A program made the translations under genes and the position numbers. Under the pieces are notes generated by a model. It made no database searches, was not told the origin of the DNA, and saw only the letters and a program-made list of their open reading frames with translations. A stretch of DNA of 34,743 nucleotides from Anaerolineae bacterium (GTDB lineage Bacteria > Chloroflexota > Anaerolineae > B4-G1 > DUEL01): positions 1 to 34,743 of the forward strand of contig JANXAH010000189.1 of the NCBI GenBank assembly GCA_025062415.1, written 5' to 3'. This document shows, piece by piece, positions 27,611 to 34,743 of the stretch; positions within the stretch are counted from its first letter, which is position 1; every line of letters starts with the position of its first letter.

Positions 27611-27645
27611 TGTTGCGTGTTACGTGTTGCGTAGTGCGATTCACG
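27611..27645 (+). repeat. Heptamer repeat (TGTTRCG family) before rpsM
   Basis: Five contiguous 7-bp units: TGTTGCG (27611), TGTTACG (27618), TGTTGCG (27625), TAGTGCG (27632), ATTCACG (27639). Similar words (CACG, GTAAC, GCACGC, TTTCACG) continue to about 27690 in less regular form. The unit has no ribosome-binding character, yet keeps the 7-bp period; rpsM has a separate CGGAGGACGT site. Confidence 0.72.
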
Positions 27646-27701
27646 TAACATGGAGCACGCAAACAGGCATCACGTTTCACGTATTCTAATTCGGAGGACG
27701 T

Positions 27702-28091
27702 ATGGCTCGTATCGCTGGTGTAGATCTGCCCAGAGATAAGCGTGTAGAGATCGGCCTGACCTACATTTACGGCATCGGGCGGAGTCTGAGCAATCAGATT
27801 CTGCGCAAGGCCGGCATTGATCCGAATAAGCGGGTGAAGGACCTGAGCGAGGCCGAGGTGGCGCGCCTGCGCGAGATCATTGATCGCGAATACAAGGTAG
27901 AGGGCGATCTCCGGCGCGAGGTCCAGATGAACATCAAGCGCCTGATAGAGATCGGCTGCTACCGGGGGTTGCGTCACAAGATGAACCTGCCCGTTCGGGG
28001 GCAGCGCACCCGCACCAACGCGCGCACCAAGCGAGGGCCGCGCAAGACCGTCCCTGGTCGCGGCCGCCGGCGCGGGATGAAGAAGAAGTAA
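27702..28091 (+). CDS. rpsM: 30S ribosomal protein S13
   Basis: The 129-aa product matches S13 ([27 protein letters not shown] in pieces, [47 protein letters not shown] in pieces). It spans the intersubunit bridge of the 30S head. GGAGG lies 5 nt upstream of ATG 27702. It ends 27 nt before rpsK. Confidence 0.98.
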   Translation: MARIAGVDLPRDKRVEIGLTYIYGIGRSLSNQILRKAGIDPNKRVKDLSEAEVARLREIIDREYKVEGDLRREVQMNIKRLIEIGCYRGLRHKMNLPVRGQRTRTNARTKRGPRKTVPGRGRRRGMKKK

Positions 28092-28118
28092 TCCATCGGA
28101 TTGGGAACGGAGTGACCT

Positions 28119-28511
28119 ATGGCTCGTGCACAGAGACGGCGAGTTACTCAGCGGGTCCGACGTGTGGTCCCGCGTGCCCTGGCCCATATTCATGCCAGTT
28201 TCAACAATACCATCATCACCATCACGGACCCTCAGGGGAACGTGATCAACTGGGCCAGCGCGGGCACTGTGGGCTTCAAGGGCTCCCGCAAGAGCACGCC
28301 CTTTGCCGCCCGACAGGCAGCCCAGCGCGCGGCCAAAGACGCAATGGACAATGGGGTCAAAGAGGTGGACGTGCTGGTGAAGGGGCCAGGACCGGGACGG
28401 GAGGCCGCCATTCGGGCCCTTCAGGCCGCAGGTCTACGGATTCGGTCCATCACCGATGTGACACCGATTCCGCACAATGGCTGTCGGCCTCCCAAGAAGC
28501 GTCGGGTGTAG
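28119..28511 (+). CDS. rpsK: 30S ribosomal protein S11
   Basis: The 130-aa product matches S11 ([25 protein letters not shown] in pieces, [54 protein letters not shown]). It forms the platform beside the mRNA exit. The site before ATG 28119 is only GGAACGGAGTG. Immediately after the stop begins the longest heptamer array of the window. Confidence 0.98.
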   Translation: MARAQRRRVTQRVRRVVPRALAHIHASFNNTIITITDPQGNVINWASAGTVGFKGSRKSTPFAARQAAQRAAKDAMDNGVKEVDVLVKGPGPGREAAIRALQAAGLRIRSITDVTPIPHNGCRPPKKRRV

Positions 28512-28517
28512 TCGGGA

Positions 28518-28626
28518 GGAAGTAGGGAGTAGGAGGGAGTAAGAAGTAGGGAGTAGGGAGTAGGGAGTAAGGAGTAAGGAGTAAGGAGTAAGGAGTAAGG
28601 AGTAAGGAGTAAGGAGTAAGGAGTAG
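28518..28626 (+). repeat. Longest GGAGTAR heptamer array, before rpsD
   Basis: From 28550 to 28626 there are eleven uninterrupted in-phase 7-bp units: GGAGTAG twice, GGAGTAA eight times and GGAGTAG once. Before them stand imperfect copies at 28518, 28526, 28536 and 28543. The last GGAG (28620-28623) lies 7 nt before the rpsD ATG and so serves as its ribosome binding site. The uniform run suggests recent expansion by slippage. Confidence 0.95.
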
Positions 28627-28630
28627 GGGT

Positions 28631-29269
28631 ATGGCAAGGTATACAGGCCCAGTCTGCCGATTGTGTCGTCGTGAGGGGCAGAAATTGTTCCTGAAGGGGG
28701 CGCGCTGCATGTCGCCCAAGTGCGCGCTGGAGCGGCGGGATTACCCGCCGGGCCAGCACGGGCAATTGGCGCGCTTCCGTCGCGGCCAGCCAACGGACTA
28801 CTTTCGCCAACTGCGGGAAAAGCAGAAGGTCAAGCGGGTCTACGGCATCCTGGAGCGGCAGTTCCGTCGCTACTTCCGGGAGGCCCAGCGAATGCCCGGG
28901 ATGACCGGTGAGAACCTGCTGATTCTGCTGGAGCGGCGGCTGGATAATGTGGTCTATCGTCTGGGGTTTGCCGATTCGCGCGCCCAGGCCCGCCAGTTGG
29001 TCCAGCACGGCCATTTCACCCTGAATGGCCGGCGGGTTACTATCCCGTCCATCCTGGTCAAGCCGGGAGATATCATCAGTGTCCGGGAGGGAAGCCGAGG
29101 GCGGACGTATTTCAAAGAGCGTGCGGAGATGTTGGACGAACGGTCTGTTCCCGACTGGCTAAGCCTGGATGTGGCGAACCTTTCCGCCCGCGTTCTGGCC
29201 TTCCCGCGGCGCGACCATGTGGACATCCCGATCAACGAACAGTTGGTTGTGGAGTTCTACTCACGGTAG
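28631..29269 (+). CDS. rpsD: 30S ribosomal protein S4, zinc-binding form
   Basis: The 212-aa product has an N-terminal Cys4 zinc site (Cys9, Cys12, Cys26, Cys31), the S4 core ([16 protein letters not shown]) and the S4 RNA-binding domain ([34 protein letters not shown] in pieces). S4 nucleates 30S assembly and often represses the alpha operon. Its start lies right after the eleven-unit heptamer array, which gives it a ribosome binding site embedded in a slippage-prone tract. Confidence 0.98.
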   Translation: MARYTGPVCRLCRREGQKLFLKGARCMSPKCALERRDYPPGQHGQLARFRRGQPTDYFRQLREKQKVKRVYGILERQFRRYFREAQRMPGMTGENLLILLERRLDNVVYRLGFADSRAQARQLVQHGHFTLNGRRVTIPSILVKPGDIISVREGSRGRTYFKERAEMLDERSVPDWLSLDVANLSARVLAFPRRDHVDIPINEQLVVEFYSR

Positions 29270-29275
29270 GTCGTT

Positions 29276-30289
<1,014 letters not shown>

Positions 30290-30291
30290 CG

Positions 30292-30693
30292 ATGCGACAT
30301 CGGGTTGCTGGGAAGAAACTGAACCGTTCGTCCGGCCATCGTCGGGCTCTCTTTCGGAACCTGGTCTCAGCGCTGATCTACCACGGACGGATTGAGACGA
30401 CGGAGGCCAAGGCGGAGGCGATCCGTCCGCACGTGGAGAAACTCATCACTCTGGCCAAGCGGGGGCTGGCAGCGGGGGATTCCGCCTACGGCGTCCACGC
30501 CCGGCGGCTCGCTGCGGCCCGCATCAACCGCTGGGTGCAGACCCCCGATGGGGAGCGGGTGGACCTGGTCAAGAAACTCTTTGACGAAATCGCTCCTCGC
30601 TACAAGGATCGGCCCGGCGGCTACACCCGGATCGTGAAACTGGGCCCTCGCAAGGGCGACGGGGCCCCGATGGCGGTCATAGAACTGGTCTAA
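30292..30693 (+). CDS. rplQ: 50S ribosomal protein L17
   Basis: The 133-aa product matches L17 ([24 protein letters not shown] in pieces, [48 protein letters not shown] in pieces). L17 lies at the tunnel exit. The start directly follows rpoA; GGAAGTTCTGGAGG in the rpoA end supplies the binding site. It closes the alpha cluster; truA, rplM and rpsI follow as in many bacteria. Confidence 0.98.
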   Translation: MRHRVAGKKLNRSSGHRRALFRNLVSALIYHGRIETTEAKAEAIRPHVEKLITLAKRGLAAGDSAYGVHARRLAAARINRWVQTPDGERVDLVKKLFDEIAPRYKDRPGGYTRIVKLGPRKGDGAPMAVIELV

Positions 30694-30698
30694 CTGTG

Positions 30699-30726
30699 TG
30701 TGGCGTACTGCGCGTTGCGGGATGTG
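30699..30726 (+). repeat. Degenerate heptamer repeat (TGTTGCG-like) before truA
   Basis: Units TGTGGCG (30699), TACTGCG (30706), CGTTGCG (30713) and GGATGTG (30720) keep a 7-bp period and resemble the TGTTRCG/TAGTGCG units before rpsM. They occupy the short rplQ-truA gap. Confidence 0.5.
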
Positions 30727-30732
30727 TGCCCG

Positions 30733-31461
30733 ATGCGTGTTCGGGCGGTGGTGGCCTACGATGGCACCGATTACGAGGGCTTCCAGCGACAGCCCAACCG
30801 GCGGACCATCCAGGGAGTTCTGGAGGATGCGCTGGAGCAGGTGACAGGCCGTCGGGCAACCATTCTCGCCGCAGGCCGCACCGACACGGGGGTTCACGCG
30901 GAAGGCCAGGTTATCGCTTTTGATGTGGACTGGGGGCACGGGCTGGGGGAACTGCAGGATGCCCTGAACGCCGCGCTCCCGCCCGACATCGCGATCCGGG
31001 CGGTGGAACCGGCACCCCCGGACTTCCACCCCCGATACGACGCGTTAAGCCGTCGGTACCGGTATACCCTTTACAACCATCCTGTGCGTTCACCGCTGGC
31101 GCGGCGCTACAGTTTACACGTGGCGCGGCCGCTGAACCTGGCGGCTATGCAGGCCGCGGCCGCTCTGGTCGTGGGAACCCACGACTTCGCGGCCTTTGGC
31201 CGACCCCCGAAGGGGACCAACACTGTCCGCCACGTCTTTGCGGCGCAGTGGCGGGCCGAATGGCCCTGGTTGTACTTTGACATTGAGGCCGATGCCTTTC
31301 TCTACCGGATGGTCCGGACCCTCGTGGGAACGATGCTCCGGGTCGGGCTGGGCCGGATGACGGTGGAGGACTTCCAGAAGATTCTCCTCTCCCGGAACCC
31401 CCGTCTGGCCGGCCCCGCTGTCCCGGCGCGCGGGCTTTGTCTGGTAGAAGTAAAATACTGA
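30733..31461 (+). CDS. truA: tRNA pseudouridine(38-40) synthase
   Basis: The 242-aa enzyme isomerises uridines 38-40 in the anticodon arm of tRNAs. The catalytic Asp51 lies in AGRTDTGVHA; other TruA signatures are AYDGTDYEGFQRQ, SRRYRYTLYN, DFAAFGRP and DAFLYRMVRTLVGTML. ATG 30733 matches the family N-terminus; a GTG at 30700 in the same frame lies in the repeat and would add 11 unrelated residues. The ribosome binding site is weak (CGGGATG). Confidence 0.96.
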   Translation: MRVRAVVAYDGTDYEGFQRQPNRRTIQGVLEDALEQVTGRRATILAAGRTDTGVHAEGQVIAFDVDWGHGLGELQDALNAALPPDIAIRAVEPAPPDFHPRYDALSRRYRYTLYNHPVRSPLARRYSLHVARPLNLAAMQAAAALVVGTHDFAAFGRPPKGTNTVRHVFAAQWRAEWPWLYFDIEADAFLYRMVRTLVGTMLRVGLGRMTVEDFQKILLSRNPRLAGPAVPARGLCLVEVKY

Positions 31462-31515
31462 AGCATCTGTGTTCATTTGCGTCCGATTTTGATGGAAGTG
31501 GAGGAGCAACTGGCC

Positions 31516-31944
31516 GTGAAAACCTACGTAACAAAACCAGAGGAAGTCCAGCGGGAGTGGTACGTTGTGGACGCTACCGGCAAGACCCTGGGGCGTCTGG
31601 CGACCGGCATCGCGCGCATCCTGCGCGGCAAACACAAGCCCAACTACTCTCCGATGATAGACGTGGGCGATTACGTCATCGTCATCAACGCGGAGAAGGT
31701 GCGGGTCACCGGCCGCAAACTGACCGAAAAGTTCTACTACCGCCACTCCGGGTATCCGGGTGGCTTCAAGCAGTTCAGTTTGCGGGACATGCTGGCCCGC
31801 CACCCGACCCGCGTCATTGAGTATGCGGTGCGGGGAATGCTGCCCAAGAACGCGCTGGGTCGGCGGATGTTCAAAAAACTGAAGGTCTACGCGGGGCCGG
31901 ACCATCCTCATCAGGCCCAGAATCCGAAGCCGCTGGAACTGTAA
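31516..31944 (+). CDS. rplM: 50S ribosomal protein L13
   Basis: The 142-aa product has the standard L13 length from the GTG at 31516 ([28 protein letters not shown] in pieces, [51 protein letters not shown] in pieces). L13 is an early 50S assembly protein. GGAGGAGC about 9 nt before the GTG fixes the start; an upstream in-frame ATG at 31492 would place that site inside the gene. It is followed by rpsI. Confidence 0.97.
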   Translation: MKTYVTKPEEVQREWYVVDATGKTLGRLATGIARILRGKHKPNYSPMIDVGDYVIVINAEKVRVTGRKLTEKFYYRHSGYPGGFKQFSLRDMLARHPTRVIEYAVRGMLPKNALGRRMFKKLKVYAGPDHPHQAQNPKPLEL

Positions 31945-31959
31945 GGGGGAGAAGAGGAG

Positions 31960-32364
31960 ATGGCTGAGGGACAACTGCAATACTACGAGGCTGTGGGACG
32001 GCGGAAGGAGGCCACCGCGCGCGTGCGCCTCTACCCCGGCGGGAATGGGACCATCGTGGTAAACGACCGTCCGCTCCAGCAGTACTTCACGCGCGAGATA
32101 GACGTGGCCCGCCTGCTGGAGCCCCTGAAAGTCACCGGGATGGACGGCCGCTTCAACATCTCGGTAAAGGTAAAGGGCGGCGGCATCAGCGGGCAGGCCG
32201 GAGCGGTCCGGCTGGGCCTGGCGCGGGCACTGCTGAAGGTCAACCCGGACCTTCGGCCTATCCTTCGCCAGAAGGGCCTGTTGACCTGCGACGCGCGCGT
32301 CAAAGAGCGCAAGAAGCCTGGCCTCAAACGGGCGCGCAAGGCCCCGCAGTACACCAAGCGGTAA
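31960..32364 (+). CDS. rpsI: 30S ribosomal protein S9
   Basis: The 134-aa product matches S9 (YYEAVGRRKEATARVRLYPG, VTGMDGRFNISVKVKGGGISGQAGAVRLGLARAL in pieces) with the C-terminal KAPQYTKR, whose last Arg contacts P-site tRNA. GGGGGAGAAGAGG precedes ATG 31960. It is the last gene of the ribosomal run. Confidence 0.98.
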   Translation: MAEGQLQYYEAVGRRKEATARVRLYPGGNGTIVVNDRPLQQYFTREIDVARLLEPLKVTGMDGRFNISVKVKGGGISGQAGAVRLGLARALLKVNPDLRPILRQKGLLTCDARVKERKKPGLKRARKAPQYTKR

Positions 32365-32375
32365 GGCCAAACGAA

Positions 32376-32415
32376 CGAAAAAGCCGGTGCTCGAAGGCAC
32401 CGGCTTTTTCGTTAT
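32376..32415 (+). terminator. Strong, probably bidirectional terminator after rpsI
   Basis: CGAAAAAGCCGGTGC (32376-32390) pairs perfectly with GCACCGGCTTTTTCG (32397-32411) around TCGAAG. A and T runs flank the GC stem on both sides, so it can stop the ribosomal run and the convergent thrC transcript. Its loop holds the only TCGA found in the window (32391-32394). Confidence 0.93.
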
Positions 32416-32441
32416 TGGATATCAACACTTTCAGACCTACT

Positions 32442-33734
32442 CTAACCGGCGAGGACCCCCAGCGCGCGCCGCACCTCCTCCAGACTGGGCGCGACCACCG
32501 TTGGCTGGCCCGTTGCCCTCATCACGCTGGCGACGTCCTTGAGCCCGGACCCCGTTGCCAGCACCACAATGTGCTCCTCTGGGGAGACCAGGCCCCGCTC
32601 CACGGCTTTCAACAGCCCGGCGTAGGCCGCCGCAGCCGCCGGTTCAGCAAAGACGCCGCATCCCTGGGCCAGGGCGGGGATCGCTGCCAGTATCTCTTCG
32701 TCGCTCACCCGTAGATAGGCTCCGCCCGTCTCCCGAACGGCCCGCAGCGCCTTATTCCGATCGCGCGGGAGACTTGCCACGATGCTATCTGCGATGGAGC
32801 GGGCCTCTACGGGCTGCATCTCCCATCCCTCCAGCCCTCGCTCCCATGCGTCCACCAGCGGCGAGGACCCCTCGGCCTGAACACCCATCAGGCGGGGCAT
32901 CTTCTCTATCCACCCCAGCGCGGCCAGGTCTCGCAGCCCCTTGTGGATACCGCCGATGATACATCCATCTCCCACGGGGACAAAGATCACATCCGGAGCC
33001 CGGAAAGGCGCAGGCCAGTTCGTCTGCCGGGCCAGTTGTTCGCAGATTTCGTAGGCCCCTGTCTTCTTTCCTTCGGACATATAGGGGTTGTAGGCCGTAT
33101 TGCGGTTGTACCAGCCGAAGGCTTCCGCCGCCTCCAGGCAGAGGTCAAAGGCCTGGTCGTAGGTTCCATCCACCAGAAGGACCGTGGCCCCATAGGCCAG
33201 GAGTTGGGCGACTTTCGCCTGAGGTGCAGTACGGGGTACGAAGATGACGGTGCGCTGGCCCACAGCGGCGCAGAGTCCTGCCAGTGCGGCTGCAGCGTTC
33301 CCCGTGCTGGCCGTCGTGACCACCTCCGCCCCGCGCTCCCGCGCCTTCACCACTGCGATCGCAGAGGCGCGGTCCTTGTACGAGGCCGTGGGCTGGCGGC
33401 CATCGTCCTTCACCCACAGGTTCCGGAGTCCCAGGCGGGCCCCCAACCGGGGGGCCGGATACAGGGGGGTCCAACCCACGCTCCCCAGGACGGTTCCCTC
33501 CGCCAGCCGTCGTGCCGTTTCCTCCGCCACGGGGAGCAGCGGCAGGTACCGCCAGATGGACCGTTCCGAGTTGGCTGTCAGGGCCTCCGGCGCGATCCGG
33601 CGCCGGATTTCCTCATAGTCGTAGAGGACGTCCAGAATCCCGTCGTATCCGTGCTTCGGGCATACATAGTCCACTTCGTGGACGTCGTACTCGGCGCCGC
33701 AGATAGTGCAGCGCAGGCCGATCGCGTGGCTCAT
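32442..33734 (-). CDS. thrC: Threonine synthase
   Basis: The 430-aa PLP enzyme makes threonine from O-phosphohomoserine. An N-terminal zinc-ribbon-like segment (Cys9, Cys12, Cys25, His28) precedes the fold; the PLP lysine is Lys120 in TASYKDRAS, followed by STGNAAAALAG for phosphate binding and VPVGDGCIIGGIHKGL. Start 33734 has AGGAGGAG 4 nt upstream; the frame is open further, to 33899, but that part overlaps the divergent promoter region. The related enzyme family also contains cysteate synthases, so the substrate is very likely but not certain. It is convergent to the ribosomal run. Confidence 0.93.
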   Translation of the reverse strand: MSHAIGLRCTICGAEYDVHEVDYVCPKHGYDGILDVLYDYEEIRRRIAPEALTANSERSIWRYLPLLPVAEETARRLAEGTVLGSVGWTPLYPAPRLGARLGLRNLWVKDDGRQPTASYKDRASAIAVVKARERGAEVVTTASTGNAAAALAGLCAAVGQRTVIFVPRTAPQAKVAQLLAYGATVLLVDGTYDQAFDLCLEAAEAFGWYNRNTAYNPYMSEGKKTGAYEICEQLARQTNWPAPFRAPDVIFVPVGDGCIIGGIHKGLRDLAALGWIEKMPRLMGVQAEGSSPLVDAWERGLEGWEMQPVEARSIADSIVASLPRDRNKALRAVRETGGAYLRVSDEEILAAIPALAQGCGVFAEPAAAAAYAGLLKAVERGLVSPEEHIVVLATGSGLKDVASVMRATGQPTVVAPSLEEVRRALGVLAG

Positions 33735-33769
33735 TGTCTCCTCCTGGTCTTCCGTTTCTGTAGGGGAAT

Positions 33770-33780
33770 TGCAACTTGCA
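33770..33780. promoter_or_regulatory. 11-bp palindrome in the thrC leader
   Basis: TGCAACTTGCA is a perfect inverted repeat (5+1+5) between the predicted thrC -10 box and its start codon. It could be an operator for a regulator of amino-acid genes, but the length is short enough to be chance. Confidence 0.25.
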
Positions 33781-33783
33781 TAA

Positions 33784-33812
33784 ACATTACCACTATTGTC
33801 GGAATCTGGCAA
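33784..33812 (-). promoter_or_regulatory. Predicted thrC promoter
   Basis: On the minus strand TTGCCA (33807-33812), a 17-bp spacer and TAATGT (33784-33789). The leader would be about 45 nt. In the same 164-bp intergenic region the plus strand has TATAGT at 33855-33860, a possible -10 for degV, without a good -35. Confidence 0.5.
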
Positions 33813-33898
33813 CTTAGGCCCTGGACCTCTGCAACCTTTATTCCCTTCAGGTGTTATAGTTTTCAGAATTTCCATCCTCGGCAGAAGAGGAGGCCACA

Positions 33899-34743
33899 AT
33901 GCCCACCCAGCGAATTGCGGTTGTGACAGATAGCACAGCCTATCTTCCTCCGGATGTGCGAGAGCGGCTGGACATCCCGGTCATCCCGTTGAATGTTCTC
34001 TGGGGAGATGAGGTGCTGAAAGACGGCGTGGACATAGATCCCCCGACCTTCTACCGTCGTCTTCAGACGGCGAAAGTGATGCCCACGACCTCTCAACCCT
34101 CGGCGGGAGAGTTTGTGGAGTTTTTCAAGCGGGTGGCCGAGGAGAAAGGGGTGGACACCATCGTGGGGGTCTACATCTCCTCCCTCCTCAGCGGCACCAT
34201 TGCTTCTGCAGAAGCGGCCAAGGCGCTGCTCCCGGACTTGCGGATTGAGATCGTGGACTCCCGGTCTACCTCTATGGGGCAGGGCTTTCAGGCGATGGCG
34301 GCGGCAGAGGCTGCGCTGGCGGGCGCTTCGGTGGAGGAGGTCGTGGACGCAGCGCGGAAAGTCCGGGAGAAGATGCATATCCTGTTTATGGTGGACACCC
34401 TGGAGTTTCTCCACCGGGGCGGGCGAATCGGAGGGGCCAAGCGCTTCCTGGGGACGGCGCTTCAGATCAAGCCGCTTCTTTCTCTGGACGGGCAGATAGA
34501 AGCGGTGGAGTCGGTGCGGACAAAGAAGAAGGCCCTGGGTCGGATGCTGGAGATCCTGGAGGAACAGGTGGGGGGCGCCCCGGTAGTGCGGGCGGCGGTC
34601 GTGCATGCCAATGCGTTGGAGGAGTGCCTGGCGCTAAAAGAGGAGGTGGTAGCCCGCTTGAGGCCGGGGGAGATGTATGTGGCGGAGGTTAGCCCGGTGA
34701 TCGGCACCCACACGGGACCGGGGACGCTGGGGGTCTGCGTGTA
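33899..34743 (+). CDS. DegV-family fatty-acid-binding protein (runs to the window edge)
   Basis: 281 codons are seen from ATG 33899, with AGAGGAGG 5-6 nt upstream. DegV signatures are VVTDSTAYLPPDV at the N-terminus, PTTSQPSAGEF (about 62-72), ISSLLSGT that binds the lipid carboxylate, VDSRSTSMGQG, HRGGRIGGAKRF and VIGTHTGPGTLGVCV at the C-terminus. Family members (FakB) bind a fatty acid for phosphorylation by FakA. The protein is nearly complete: the frame ends with an incomplete TA codon, either Tyr or a stop. It is divergent from thrC. Confidence 0.93.
   Translation, partial: MPTQRIAVVTDSTAYLPPDVRERLDIPVIPLNVLWGDEVLKDGVDIDPPTFYRRLQTAKVMPTTSQPSAGEFVEFFKRVAEEKGVDTIVGVYISSLLSGTIASAEAAKALLPDLRIEIVDSRSTSMGQGFQAMAAAEAALAGASVEEVVDAARKVREKMHILFMVDTLEFLHRGGRIGGAKRFLGTALQIKPLLSLDGQIEAVESVRTKKKALGRMLEILEEQVGGAPVVRAAVVHANALEECLALKEEVVARLRPGEMYVAEVSPVIGTHTGPGTLGVCV

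Noticed and set aside
28550-28626. CRISPR array
   Set aside because: The repeated unit is only 7 bp with no spacers, so it is a tandem microsatellite-like array and not a CRISPR.
30700-30732. GTG 30700 as the truA start
   Set aside because: The extra 11 residues lie in a heptamer repeat and are absent from the TruA N-terminal pattern, which begins at ATG 30733.
33735-33899. Longer threonine synthase from 33899
   Set aside because: The extension overlaps the divergent promoter region and the degV start, and a strong AGGAGGAG precedes the ATG at 33734.

Overview
The window is a high-GC bacterial chromosome segment dominated by one long plus-strand run of essential genes: the str, S10, spc and alpha ribosomal-protein clusters fused end to end (about 4.7-32.4 kb). 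Gene content, EF-Tu/RpoB sequence flavour, sigma70-type promoters (TTGACA-17-TATAAT style), zinc-binding forms of S4, S14, L24, L36 and Adk, and the GH65/LacI and thrC/degV flanks suggest a Chloroflexota-like, possibly thermophilic organism; this taxonomic call is inference from similarity recalled by eye, not a search.
Layout. 1-3.2 kb (minus strand): a beta-phosphoglucomutase/GH65 phosphorylase fusion running off the left edge, and upstream of it an apparently autoregulated LacI-family repressor with a consensus promoter and two 16-bp operators. 3.5-4.5 kb (plus): a UbiA-family prenyltransferase closed by a strong terminator. 4.7-8.7 kb: rpoB with its own promoter, carrying a large repeat-built insertion and not followed by rpoC. 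8.9-14.5 kb: rpsL, then an inserted mntA/hepT toxin-antitoxin pair, then rpsG, fusA, tuf, rpsJ. 14.7-32.4 kb: rplC-rplD-rplW-rplB-rpsS-rplV-rpsC-rplP-rpmC-rpsQ-rplN-rplX-rplE-(orf95)-rpsZ-rpsH-rplF-rplR-rpsE-rpmD-rplO-secY-adk-map-rpmJ-rpsM-rpsK-rpsD-rpoA-rplQ-truA-rplM-rpsI, closed by a strong, probably bidirectional terminator. infA is missing from its usual place between map and rpmJ. 32.4-33.7 kb (minus): threonine synthase. 33.9 kb to the right edge (plus): a DegV-family protein.
The ribosomal genes build the 30S and 50S subunits; rpoB and rpoA supply RNA polymerase, fusA and tuf the elongation factors, secY the translocon, and adk, map and truA the usual companions. Spacing is tight, with ATGA stop/start overlaps at mntA/hepT, rpmC/rpsQ, rpsQ/rplN, rpsE/rpmD, rpmD/rplO and adk/map.
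Most unusual signals: (1) the tetranucleotide TCGA is almost absent (one copy found in 34.7 kb by eye), with coding sequence visibly adapted to avoid it; (2) a HepT/MntA toxin-antitoxin pair sits inside the essential str operon; (3) many intergenic gaps of the ribosomal operon are filled with heptanucleotide tandem repeats of several unrelated families, the commonest being a Shine-Dalgarno-like GGAGTAR array; (4) EF-Tu has lost the RGITI switch I motif, EF-G has a domain IV tip resembling recycling-type EF-G2, and RpoB has a repeat-built insertion plus changes in the rifampicin pocket.
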